NCBI RefSeq assembly: GCF_014649795.1
Contig: NZ_BMTS01000008.1
Location: 1 to 64,000 of the forward strand
Length of the DNA: 64,000 nucleotides
Source of the DNA: Streptomyces melanogenes
GTDB lineage: Bacteria > Actinomycetota > Actinomycetes > Streptomycetales > Streptomycetaceae
Direction of reading: 5' to 3'
Shown here: piece by piece, positions 8,846 to 16,380 of the stretch
Layout: each line of letters begins with the position of its first letter
Numbering within the stretch: the stretch's first letter is position 1
Made by a program: the position numbers and the translations under genes
Notes under the pieces: model-generated
What the model was told of the DNA's origin: nothing
The model's database searches: none
What the model saw: only the letters and a program-made list of their open reading frames with translations

Positions 8846-8875
8846 GGCCCCCGCCGGGGTTGATCGGCGGGGGCC
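8846..8875 (-). terminator. Hairpin terminator of the exporter operon
   Basis: Perfect 11-base-pair stem (GGCCCCCGCCG / CGGCGGGGGCC) with an eight-base loop, 29 bases past the ABC ATPase stop codon. No long T-run follows, as is usual for Streptomyces terminators. Confidence 0.75.
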
Positions 8876-8904
8876 ATCGGGGTCGTTCGAACGGTGACCG
8901 GCTG

Positions 8905-9708
8905 TCAGCGGCCGGTCTCCTTCTGGTACGCCTTGACGACCTCGTCCGTGGGGCCGTCCATCAGGAGCTCGCCCCGCTCCAGCCAGAGCACCCGGTTGCA
9001 GGTGTCCCTGATGGAGCCGATGCTGTGGCTGACCAGGAAGACCGTGCCCGCGTGCTTGCGCAGCTCGCGGATGCGCTCCTCGGAGCGGATCTGGAACTTG
9101 CGGTCACCCGTGGCCAGCGCCTCGTCGATCATCAGGACGTCGTGGTCCTTGGCGGCCGCGATGGAGAACCGCAGCCGGGCCGCCATGCCCGAGGAGTACG
9201 TCCGCATCGGCAGGGTGATGAAGTCGCCCTTCTCGTTGATGCCGGAGAAGTCGACGATCTCCTCGTACCGCTCCTTGATCTCCTCGCGCGACATGCCCAT
9301 GGCCAGACCGCCCAGGATCACGTTGCGCTCGCCGGTCAGCTCGTTCATCAGCGCGGCGTTGACGCCCAGCAGCGACGGCTGGCCGTTGGTGTAGACCCGG
9401 CCCTTGGCCGGCGGCAGCAGCCCGGCGATCGCCCGCAGCAGGGTCGACTTGCCCGAGCCGTTGGTGCCGATCAGGCCGATCGCCTCGCCGCGGTACGCGG
9501 TGAAGGAGACGCCCCGCACCGCGTGCACCTTGCGCATGCCGCGCGACTCGCCCTTGTCCCGCTTCACTATCCGGCTCAGCGCGGCGGTGGCGCTGCCCCG
9601 GCCGCCGCCCGCGCCGTTGACCGTGTACACGATGTGCACGTCGTCGGCGATGACGGTCGGGATGCGCTCGCCGCTCGCGTCGGCGAGCCGGTTGTTGTCC
9701 TCAGCCAC
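8905..9708 (-). CDS. ABC transporter ATP-binding subunit, TagH/Wzt type
   Basis: ATPase of 267 residues energising export of a cell-surface polymer or lipid-linked molecule with the permease encoded next to it. Walker A is GTNGSGKST at 81-89, the signature is YSSGM at 171-175 (the Met-containing form typical of polysaccharide and teichoic-acid exporters), and Walker B is VLMIDE at 191-196, followed by the H-loop in FLVSHS. There is no extended C-terminal carbohydrate-binding domain as in long Wzt proteins. I set the GTG at 9708, eight bases inside the permease gene; a longer frame upstream would only overlap the permease. Confidence 0.88.
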   Translation of the reverse strand: MAEDNNRLADASGERIPTVIADDVHIVYTVNGAGGGRGSATAALSRIVKRDKGESRGMRKVHAVRGVSFTAYRGEAIGLIGTNGSGKSTLLRAIAGLLPPAKGRVYTNGQPSLLGVNAALMNELTGERNVILGGLAMGMSREEIKERYEEIVDFSGINEKGDFITLPMRTYSSGMAARLRFSIAAAKDHDVLMIDEALATGDRKFQIRSEERIRELRKHAGTVFLVSHSIGSIRDTCNRVLWLERGELLMDGPTDEVVKAYQKETGR

Positions 9709-10582
9709 GGCCGTACTGCTCCTCTGCCTTCCAGAAGTACACGAAGCCCGCGACGCCCACGACGAGGGCCCAGCCGACCGCCACCAGCCAGACGTGCGGC
9801 GGCAGGTTGTGGGCACCGTATCCGTCGATCATGGCGAACCGGGCCAGGTCCATGTAGACCGCGGCCGGGTTCACCTGGAGCACCTGGGCCAGCCAGTGCG
9901 GCTTGCCCTGGAGGACCACCTTGATGCTGAACATGACGCCCGACGCGTACATCCAGGTGCGCAGGACGAACGGCATCAGCTGGGCCAGGTCCGGGGTCTT
10001 GCTGCCGAGCCGGGCCATGATCATCGCCAGTCCGGTGTTGAAGACGAACTGGAGCGCCAGGACCGGCACCATCAGCAGCCACGACGCCATCGGCATGGTG
10101 CCCGACGCGACCACCACGAGGATCAGGACGATCATCGAGAACAGCAGCTGCTGGAGCTGCTGGAGCGCGAAGGAGATCGGCAGGGAGGCGCGCGGGAAGT
10201 GCAGCGCGCGCACCAGGCCGAGGTTGCCGGAGATCGCCCGGACGCCCGCCATCACCGAGTTCTGGGTGAAGGTGAACACGAACACGCCCGTCACCAGGAA
10301 CGGGATGTACACGTCCGACGGGATGCCCCGCTTGGCGTTCATCAGCACGCCGAAGATGAAGTAGTAGACCAGCGCGTTGAGCAGCGGGGTCGCCACCTGC
10401 CAGATCTGGCCGAGCTTCGCCTGGCTGTACTGGGCGGTCAGCTTCGCCTGCGAGAACGACAGGATGAAGTGGCGCCGCCCCCAGAGCTGGCGGCAGTACT
10501 CGAACAGCCCCGGCCGGGCGCCGCTCACCGCCAGGCCGTGCTTGGCGGCGAGGTCCGCCGGGGACAGAGTTGTGTCACTCAC
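9701..10582 (-). CDS. ABC-2 type transport permease, TagG/Wzm type
   Basis: Integral membrane protein of 293 residues with six predicted hydrophobic segments, such as NALVYYFIFGVLMNA and LLFSMIVLILVVVASG, and the ABC-2 permease architecture used for exporting teichoic acids, O-antigens and related glycans. The N-terminal amphipathic region, about residues 30-60, precedes the first membrane segment as in TagG. Start is GTG at 10582. It lies 93 bases after the glycosyltransferase gene and overlaps the ATPase gene by eight bases. Substrate is inferred from neighbours, not from the protein. Confidence 0.88.
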   Translation of the reverse strand: MSDTTLSPADLAAKHGLAVSGARPGLFEYCRQLWGRRHFILSFSQAKLTAQYSQAKLGQIWQVATPLLNALVYYFIFGVLMNAKRGIPSDVYIPFLVTGVFVFTFTQNSVMAGVRAISGNLGLVRALHFPRASLPISFALQQLQQLLFSMIVLILVVVASGTMPMASWLLMVPVLALQFVFNTGLAMIMARLGSKTPDLAQLMPFVLRTWMYASGVMFSIKVVLQGKPHWLAQVLQVNPAAVYMDLARFAMIDGYGAHNLPPHVWLVAVGWALVVGVAGFVYFWKAEEQYGRG

Positions 10583-10675
10583 AAGAGGAAACTTTCGCTT
10601 TCAAAGAAGTTCGCCCGATGACCGAAGTGCCCGGAGCCCGGTGGCCCGCACCCGATGTGCTCAGACCCGAGAGTG

Positions 10676-11560
10676 TCAGATGACGGGCGGACGGCCCAGC
10701 CGGGTCAGCCGCCAGACCGTACGCCACTTCATGGGGCGGCGCGGTCCGCACGGCGTGGTCCAGCCCTCCTTGAAGCCGCCGAACCACGCCTTGAGGGCGG
10801 GCCCGGAGGGCTTCCTGGCGAGCGTGAGCAGCATCCAGACCCCCAGATAGACCGGGACCAGCGGGGCCGGCAGGTTGCGCCGGGCCAGCCAGACCCGGTT
10901 GCGGGCCACCATCCGGTGGTAGACCGCGTGCCGGGACGGCGCCGTCGTGGGGTGGAACAGGACCATGTCCGCGCGGTAGTCGATCATCCAGCCGGCGTCC
11001 AGCGCCCGCCAGGCCAGATCGGTCTCCTCGTGGGCGTAGAAGAACTCGTCGGGCAGCCCGCCGACCTCGGCGATGACCTTGGTGCGTACGGCGTTGGCGC
11101 CGCCCAGGAAGGTCGTCACGCGCGAGGAGCGCATCGGGTCGGAGGCGCGCAGCCGCGGGACGTGGCGGCGCTGGGTGACCCCGGTCTCCGGGTCCGCGAT
11201 GCGGAAGCTGACGATGCCGAGCGCCGGGTCGGCGGCGAACGCCTGGCGGCACAGCTCGGCCGTGTCGGTGTTCGGCAGCAGCCCGTCGTCGTCGAGGAAG
11301 AGCAGGATGTCGACCTCGGCGCCGGACGGGCCGAACGCCTCGATGCCGACGTTGCGCCCGCCGGGGATGCCCAGGTTCTCGGGCAGCTCCACGGTCCGCA
11401 CGCCCGCCGGGACGTCCGGGACCGGGGCGCCGTTGCCGACCACCACGACCTCGACCGGGTCGCCGTCCTGCTTGGCGACCGAGTCGAGCAGCGCGCGCAG
11501 CTCCTCGGGGCGGTTGCCCATGGTGATGACGACCGCGCCGACCTTCAGCGGGGCGCTCAC
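10676..11560 (-). CDS. Glycosyltransferase family 2
   Basis: GT-A fold glycosyltransferase of 294 residues. The N-terminus begins the nucleotide-sugar fold (VGAVVITMGNRPEELRALL), the metal-binding acidic motif is LFLDDDG at 87-93, and the acceptor-side acidic motif is HEETDLAWR. The profile resembles rhamnosyl- or galactofuranosyl-type GT2 enzymes, but the donor cannot be assigned. A short hydrophobic stretch near residues 233-247 (LVPVYLGVWMLLTLA) suggests membrane association. GTG start overlaps the CDP-alcohol transferase stop by four bases (GTGA). Confidence 0.88.
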   Translation of the reverse strand: MSAPLKVGAVVITMGNRPEELRALLDSVAKQDGDPVEVVVVGNGAPVPDVPAGVRTVELPENLGIPGGRNVGIEAFGPSGAEVDILLFLDDDGLLPNTDTAELCRQAFAADPALGIVSFRIADPETGVTQRRHVPRLRASDPMRSSRVTTFLGGANAVRTKVIAEVGGLPDEFFYAHEETDLAWRALDAGWMIDYRADMVLFHPTTAPSRHAVYHRMVARNRVWLARRNLPAPLVPVYLGVWMLLTLARKPSGPALKAWFGGFKEGWTTPCGPRRPMKWRTVWRLTRLGRPPVI

Positions 11561-12336
11561 TTGAGCCTGCTGGAGGCGAGGATGGACACCAGGTGCAGCA
11601 CGCTCTGGAGCAGCGCGATGCCCGCGAGGACGGCGACGCCGAGCCGCGAGAAGAACAGGTCGCCGCGCACGTGGTCCACGATCGCGAGGACCAGGATCAG
11701 CAGGGTCGCCTCGATGCCCATGACCAGGCGGTGGAACTTGAGCGCGCCGGCGGCCCGGCGGGCCAGCGCCATGCCGGACGAACGCGGCTCGGACGCCGTC
11801 TCCTTGACCGGCGGCATGCCCTGCTGGTGGCGGGCGACACCGACGAGGTCGGTCTCGGACTTGATCAGCACGGCGCCGAGGGCGGCGAGGGTGCCGAGGA
11901 AGGCCCACAGCCAGTCGATGCGCCCGGTGCCCCAGATGTCGGCGGCGCGCAGCCCGAAGCCGACGAGGACGGCGGCGTCGAGCACATAGGCGGCGACCCG
12001 GTCCACGTAGACGCCGACCATCGAGTACTGCTTCTTCCAGCGGGCGACCTCGCCGTCGACGCAGTCCAGGAGCAGATAGACCTGCGCCATCACCACGCCG
12101 AGCACGGCGCCCCAGATCCCCGGCACCAGAAGGGCCGGGGCCGCGAAGGCGGCGGCGACGGTCATCACGTAGGTCAGCTGGTTGGGCGTGACCTTCGTGG
12201 TCACCAGGTGCCGGTCGACGCGCAGGGAGACCTCGCGCATGTAGAGCCGGCCTCCCCAGTGCTCGCCGCTCCGCCGGTCCTTGACGCCCGGAGGGTGCAC
12301 GACCGGGCGGAGTTCAGCTACCGATGGCTTTTGCAT
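11557..12336 (-). CDS. CDP-alcohol phosphotransferase family membrane protein (lacks fourth motif aspartate)
   Basis: Membrane enzyme of 259 residues of the family that moves a phospho-alcohol from a CDP donor to an acceptor alcohol. The motif begins normally with D91, D94, G95, A98, R99, G108 and D112, but the position of the fourth aspartate, usually the catalytic base, is Ala116 (codon GCC). Several hydrophobic helices follow. The enzyme might use another residue, act on an unusual substrate, or be a non-catalytic partner of the second transferase in the operon. The ATG at 12336 lies 23 bases inside the upstream dehydrogenase gene. Confidence 0.85.
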   Translation of the reverse strand: MQKPSVAELRPVVHPPGVKDRRSGEHWGGRLYMREVSLRVDRHLVTTKVTPNQLTYVMTVAAAFAAPALLVPGIWGAVLGVVMAQVYLLLDCVDGEVARWKKQYSMVGVYVDRVAAYVLDAAVLVGFGLRAADIWGTGRIDWLWAFLGTLAALGAVLIKSETDLVGVARHQQGMPPVKETASEPRSSGMALARRAAGALKFHRLVMGIEATLLILVLAIVDHVRGDLFFSRLGVAVLAGIALLQSVLHLVSILASSRLK

Positions 12337-13375
12337 AGTCGGCGTAAGCGTCCTTGATCTGGGCTGTGGACAGGTTGAGGTGTTCCAGGATCGTGAAACG
12401 GCCCGGCCGGGTCTGCGGCGCGTACGCCACCGCCCGGACGAACTCGTCGGCGGAGAAGCCGATTTCCTGCGGGAGGACCGGCAGGCCGTGCCGCCGCAGC
12501 ACCTCCGTGAAGAGACCGGACTGCTCGGCGGCGCCGCGCAGGTGCATCGCGAAGGCGGCGCCGAGGCCGACCTGCTCGCCGTGGAGCGCGGAGCGCTTGG
12601 GGTAGAGCAGGTCGAAGGCGTGGCTGATCTCGTGGCAGGCGCCGGACGAGGGGCGGGTGTCGCCGCTGATCGACATGGCGATGCCGGAGAGCACCAGCGC
12701 CTCGGAGAGCACGGTGAGGAACTCGTCGTCGCCGACGCCGCCGGGGTGGCGCAGCACCGACTCGCCCGCGGTACGGGCCATGGCGGCGGCCAGGCCGTCC
12801 ACCGGTTCGGCGTTGACCTCGTGCGAGAGCTCCCAGTCCGCGATCGCGGAGATGTTGGAGATCGCGTCGCCGATGCCGGAGCGGACGAACCGGACCGGTG
12901 CCTCGCGGATCACGTCGAGGTCGATGACCATGGCGATGGGCGTGGGCACGCCGTAGGAGCCGCGGCCGTTGTCGTTGTCCAGGATCGAGACCGGCGAGCA
13001 GATGCCGTCGTGCGAGAGGTTGGTGGCGACCGCCACCATGGGCAGCCCGACCCGCGCCGCGGCGTACTTCGCCACGTCGATGATCTTGCCGCCGCCCAGG
13101 CCCACGACCGCGTCGTACCGCTTGCCCTTGATGTCGTCGGCGAGCTGCACGGCGGAGTCGATGGTGCCGTCGGCGACCGGGTACCAGTCGGCGCCCGGGA
13201 GCACCGGCGCGAGCTTCTCGCTCAGCGCCTGGCCCGAGCCGCCGCTGACCGCGATCGCCAGCTTGCCGGAGGCCGAGATCCGCTGGTCGGCCAGGAGGCC
13301 CGCCAGGTCGTCAAGGGCGCCCCGGCTGATGTCGACGACGACCGGCGACGGGATGAGCCGGGTCAGTACTGGCAC
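12314..13375 (-). CDS. Iron-containing alcohol dehydrogenase family, sn-glycerol-1-phosphate dehydrogenase-like
   Basis: Protein of 353 residues with the dehydroquinate-synthase-like fold. The NAD(P)-binding stretch GGGKIID is at 94-100 and the block SHDGICSPVS at 121-130 is characteristic of glycerol-1-phosphate dehydrogenases (EgsA/AraM). Likely zinc ligands are D170, H248 and H265. Such enzymes reduce dihydroxyacetone phosphate to sn-glycerol-1-phosphate, the stereoisomer of archaeal lipids. In this operon it would feed the adjoining nucleotidyltransferase and CDP-alcohol transferases. The GTG start at 13375 overlaps the nucleotidyltransferase by 13 bases. Exact substrate is inferred. Confidence 0.82.
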   Translation of the reverse strand: MPVLTRLIPSPVVVDISRGALDDLAGLLADQRISASGKLAIAVSGGSGQALSEKLAPVLPGADWYPVADGTIDSAVQLADDIKGKRYDAVVGLGGGKIIDVAKYAAARVGLPMVAVATNLSHDGICSPVSILDNDNGRGSYGVPTPIAMVIDLDVIREAPVRFVRSGIGDAISNISAIADWELSHEVNAEPVDGLAAAMARTAGESVLRHPGGVGDDEFLTVLSEALVLSGIAMSISGDTRPSSGACHEISHAFDLLYPKRSALHGEQVGLGAAFAMHLRGAAEQSGLFTEVLRRHGLPVLPQEIGFSADEFVRAVAYAPQTRPGRFTILEHLNLSTAQIKDAYADYAKAIGS

Positions 13376-14100
13376 GCGATCTCACGGCCCTTCGCGAGGT
13401 CGTCGTGGTTGTCGATCTCGACCCACGAGACCTCGCCGATCGGCGCGACGTCGATCTGGAAGCCGCGGTTGACGAGCTCCTGGTAGCCGTCCTCGTAGTA
13501 GAGGTCGGGGTCGCGCTCGAAGGTGGTCTTCAGCGCGTCGGCGAGCTCGTCGGCGGCGGAGCCCTCGATGAGGGTGACGCCGATGTACTCGCCGGTGGCC
13601 GTCGCCGGGTCCATCAGCTTGGTGATCTTCTGGACGCCCTTCTCGGGGTCGACGATGACCTTCATCTCCTCGTCGGCGAGGCTCTTCACCGTGTCGAGGG
13701 CGAGGATGATCTTCTTGCCGTCGCCGCGCGCGGCCAGCAGCGTCTTCTCGACGGAGACCGGGTGCACGGTGTCGCCGTTGGCGAGGATCACGTCGTGCTT
13801 GATGGAGTCACGGCCGCACCACAGGGAGTAGGCGTTGTTCCACTCCTCGGCCTTGTCGTTGTCGATCAGGGTGAGCTTGAGGCCGTACTTCGCCTCCAGC
13901 GCCGCCTTGCGGTCGTAGACGGCTTCCTTCTTGTAGCCGACGATGATCGCGACCTCGGTGAGACCGATCTCGGCGAAGTTGCCCAGCGTCAGGTCCAGGA
14001 TCGTGGTGTCGCCGTCGACGGGCACGAGGGCCTTCGGGAGCGTGTCGGTGTAGGGGCGCAGACGCCGTCCGGCACCGGCTGCGAGTACGAGGCCGATCAT
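13363..14100 (-). CDS. Sugar/polyol-phosphate nucleotidyltransferase (probable cytidylyltransferase)
   Basis: Nucleotidyltransferase of 245 residues. The nucleotide loop is LAAGAGRRLRPYTDTLPKAL at 6-25 and the metal-binding region contains NGD at 108-110. The EWNNAYSLW segment at 86-94 resembles inositol-1-phosphate and phosphocholine cytidylyltransferases. With two CDP-alcohol transferases in the same operon, the natural reading is that it makes the CDP-alcohol they use, possibly CDP-glycerol from the adjacent dehydrogenase product. A dTDP- or UDP-sugar role cannot be excluded. ATG overlaps the upstream stop by four bases. Confidence 0.83.
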   Translation of the reverse strand: MIGLVLAAGAGRRLRPYTDTLPKALVPVDGDTTILDLTLGNFAEIGLTEVAIIVGYKKEAVYDRKAALEAKYGLKLTLIDNDKAEEWNNAYSLWCGRDSIKHDVILANGDTVHPVSVEKTLLAARGDGKKIILALDTVKSLADEEMKVIVDPEKGVQKITKLMDPATATGEYIGVTLIEGSAADELADALKTTFERDPDLYYEDGYQELVNRGFQIDVAPIGEVSWVEIDNHDDLAKGREIACQY

Positions 14101-15938
14101 GCGGGTTCTCCTTCGTCATGTACTGCGGGTGCTCCGGAGGACACCCAGAAGCGGATGGACTCCACGACCACCAGGAGCGCGATGCCTACCGCGAGGGCGG
14201 TGAGCGCCAGGGTGAAGTCCGTGCCGCGGTCGGCGAGGGCCGCCGCGAGCACCGCGACCACCAGCGTCCGGCCTTCGTGGCCGCCCGTCAGCCGGACCAG
14301 CCAGCGCGGCGGCGCGCCGGAGCCGCCCTTGATGCGGTAGACCGTGTCGTAGTGATGGTAGGCGACCGCGGCCACCAGTCCGAAGGCCGCGGGCAAGGCC
14401 CCGTTCACCTCGGAGCGGGCGGCGAGGATGAGGACCGTGCCGTATTCGGCGGCCCGGAAGAAGGGCGGCACCAGCCAGTCGAGGGCGCCCTTGAGGGGGG
14501 CGGAGACGGCGAGGCCGGAGAAGAACGCGTACGCCACGGCCGCGCCCACACAGGCCCAGGACGGACCCGAGACGGCCGAGTCGACGAGCACGACGGCCGC
14601 GCCGAAGGCGGCGAGGAGCGGGGCGACGAACCCGGCGCGCGGGGCGCGGCGGGTGGAGCCCCGGGCTACCGACTCGGCAAGGGGGCCGCTGTCGGCGAGC
14701 TCGGCCAGCGCCTGCGCGGCCCGGTCGGTGCGGGTCGCCTTGCGGGTCAGCGAGCGCAGCACGCGCCCGGCCGTGGTGTAGCAGGCCGCGAAGGCGCACC
14801 CGACGAGCAGGACGTAGAAGACGGTACGGGGCGTGGTGACGGCGGTCAGGACCGCGATCATCGCCCAGCGCTCGCCGATCGGCAGCACGATCATCCGGCG
14901 CACCCAGACCGTCCAGCCGACCGAGTCGAGCTTGTCGGAGAGGGCGGCGGTGGGGCTGGTGTTGGCGCTGGCGTCGTGGTTGGACTCGTTGAACGAGAAG
15001 TCCACGACGTGGCGGCAGGTCTGCAGGACCATCGCGCCGAGCGCCAGTGCCCAGACGTCGTCGCCGCCGCGGGCCGCGCCGAGCGCCAGGCCCGCGTAGT
15101 ACGCGTACTCCTTGGCCCGGTCGAAGGTCGCGTCCAGCCAGGCGCCGAGCGTGGAGTACTGGAGCGAGTAGCGGGCGAGCTGCCCGTCGGTGCAGTCCAG
15201 GACGAAGGAGAAGAGCAGCAGCGCGCCGGCCGCGACGAAGCCGCCCCGGGTGCCGGTCGCCGCGCAGCCGGCCGCGATCAGCGCGGTGAGCAGCGAGGCG
15301 GTGGTGACCTGGTTGGGGGTGAGGCCCCGGCGGGCGCACCAGCGGGCGATGTAGCGCGAGTACGGGCTGATGAAGAAGGTGGTGAAGAACCCGTCGCGGG
15401 ACTTCACGGCCGTACGCAGCCGGACGGCCTCGTCGTCCACGGCGTCCACGGCCTTGCGGGCGGCGAAGGCGGCCTCGGGCCCGGCGGGCACGGTGGCCAC
15501 CAGCGAGCCGAGCTCGGGGCGGTGCACGGCGGTGCCCCGGTCCTCCAGGGCGGCGGCGACGCGGTCGACGAGGACGCCCGTCGCGGTGGACGGGGTGTTC
15601 ACGGCGACCGAGGCACCGGCGGCGGCCGGGGCGGGCGCCCCGGCGAGGTCCGCGAGCGCGCGCCCGAGCGCGGGGCGGGCCTCCGCCTGGACCGCCATGG
15701 CTCCGCTGACCGCCGCCGCCGGGAAGCGGGGGTCGGTCAGGGCGAGGCGCAGGGCGTGCGTGTGGCCCACGAAGGACGGATCGACCAGGGCGACCCGCTC
15801 ACCGGGCGGGACCTCGGCGAGCAGGCCGGGCAGGTCCTCGGGCCGCTGGGCGGACCGTACGTCGAAGCCCAGCGAGCGCAGCTCGGGTGCGAGCTGCGAC
15901 CCGGGGACCGGGAGCCCGGTCAGGATGGCGGTCGACAG
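14097..15938 (-). CDS. CDP-alcohol phosphotransferase with DUF5941-like region, probable CTG start
   Basis: Membrane protein of 613 residues. Residues 1-220 form a soluble region that looks like a degenerate nucleotidyltransferase, ending in RDGFFTTFFISPYSRYIARW. The CDP-alcohol motif is complete: D248, D251, G252, A255, R256, G265, D269 and D273. The long hydrophobic C-terminal half probably corresponds to DUF5941. No ATG, GTG or TTG lies in frame between an upstream TGA and the GTG at 15770, yet the intervening 56 codons read as coding. A CTG at 15938 sits nine bases after AAGGAG, so I place the start there. The layout resembles bifunctional IPCT/DIPPS enzymes. Confidence 0.82.
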   Translation of the reverse strand: MSTAILTGLPVPGSQLAPELRSLGFDVRSAQRPEDLPGLLAEVPPGERVALVDPSFVGHTHALRLALTDPRFPAAAVSGAMAVQAEARPALGRALADLAGAPAPAAAGASVAVNTPSTATGVLVDRVAAALEDRGTAVHRPELGSLVATVPAGPEAAFAARKAVDAVDDEAVRLRTAVKSRDGFFTTFFISPYSRYIARWCARRGLTPNQVTTASLLTALIAAGCAATGTRGGFVAAGALLLFSFVLDCTDGQLARYSLQYSTLGAWLDATFDRAKEYAYYAGLALGAARGGDDVWALALGAMVLQTCRHVVDFSFNESNHDASANTSPTAALSDKLDSVGWTVWVRRMIVLPIGERWAMIAVLTAVTTPRTVFYVLLVGCAFAACYTTAGRVLRSLTRKATRTDRAAQALAELADSGPLAESVARGSTRRAPRAGFVAPLLAAFGAAVVLVDSAVSGPSWACVGAAVAYAFFSGLAVSAPLKGALDWLVPPFFRAAEYGTVLILAARSEVNGALPAAFGLVAAVAYHHYDTVYRIKGGSGAPPRWLVRLTGGHEGRTLVVAVLAAALADRGTDFTLALTALAVGIALLVVVESIRFWVSSGAPAVHDEGEPA

Positions 15939-16380
15939 ACGAACTCACTCCTTGGAGCTGGCATGGCTGATGTCCGGCGGCCCGGCCCGGAAACAAGCGG
16001 CGGGCGGCACGTCGGCAGAGGCTATCGGGAGGCTATCGGATGCGTGGAACCGGGAGTTCATCGCCTGTTTACGCCCCGATCGGGCCCTGCGGCGGGGGTC
16101 CGCCGCGTGGATCATCATCGTCGATCAAGGCCGCGCCCCACAAACCGCCCCCCGTCGATCGGCACCGGGGCTCCGCGCCGTCCGGGGCGGCCGTGCACCG
16201 CTCTGACCTGCGACGCCTGTGCGAATGGCGTACAAACCTGAGAGGCAGCACGTTTTCGCAGGTCAGGGCACATGACAACGGTGTTCAGTGCCGTGTTGCC
16301 CGATACCCCCCGCCCGTAGTTCACTGACCCCTCGTACGGAGATCGCACAACCTTGCCGACCGTCTGAGAGGTGGCCTTCC
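15939..16380. other. Intergenic region between divergent operons
   Basis: A 442-base gap between the start of the CDP-alcohol operon (minus) and zitB (plus). I see no gene with credible codon structure. It holds the AAGGAG ribosome site of the minus-strand gene at about 15948-15953 and, near the right end, the Zur-like box. Confidence 0.65.
16273..16287 (+). promoter_or_regulatory. Zur-like box upstream of zitB
   Basis: TGACAACGGTGTTCA matches 10 of the 12 outer bases of the Streptomyces Zur-box pattern TGAAAA-N3-TTTTCA, from memory. It lies 93 bases upstream of the zitB ATG. In S. coelicolor Zur is known to activate zitB at high zinc by binding upstream of its promoter, which fits this position. 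Confidence 0.5.

Larger units (their letters stand above)
8494..8904. other. Intergenic region, hopanoid operon promoter side
   Basis: A 411-base gap with no convincing gene on either strand. It contains two perfect dyads (8702-8713 and 8719-8736) in the part expected to hold the hpnC promoter and, at the other end, the hairpin that terminates the ABC exporter genes. A fairly AT-richer stretch spans about 8690-8770. Confidence 0.7.

Noticed and set aside
8905..9816. Longer ABC ATPase start at 9816
   Set aside because: The extra 36 residues lie within the permease gene and do not resemble ABC sequence; GTG at 9708 fits.
16040..16348. Short frames in the gap before zitB
   Set aside because: Codon pattern is not biased like its neighbours, and the Zur-like site lies in the region; judged non-coding.
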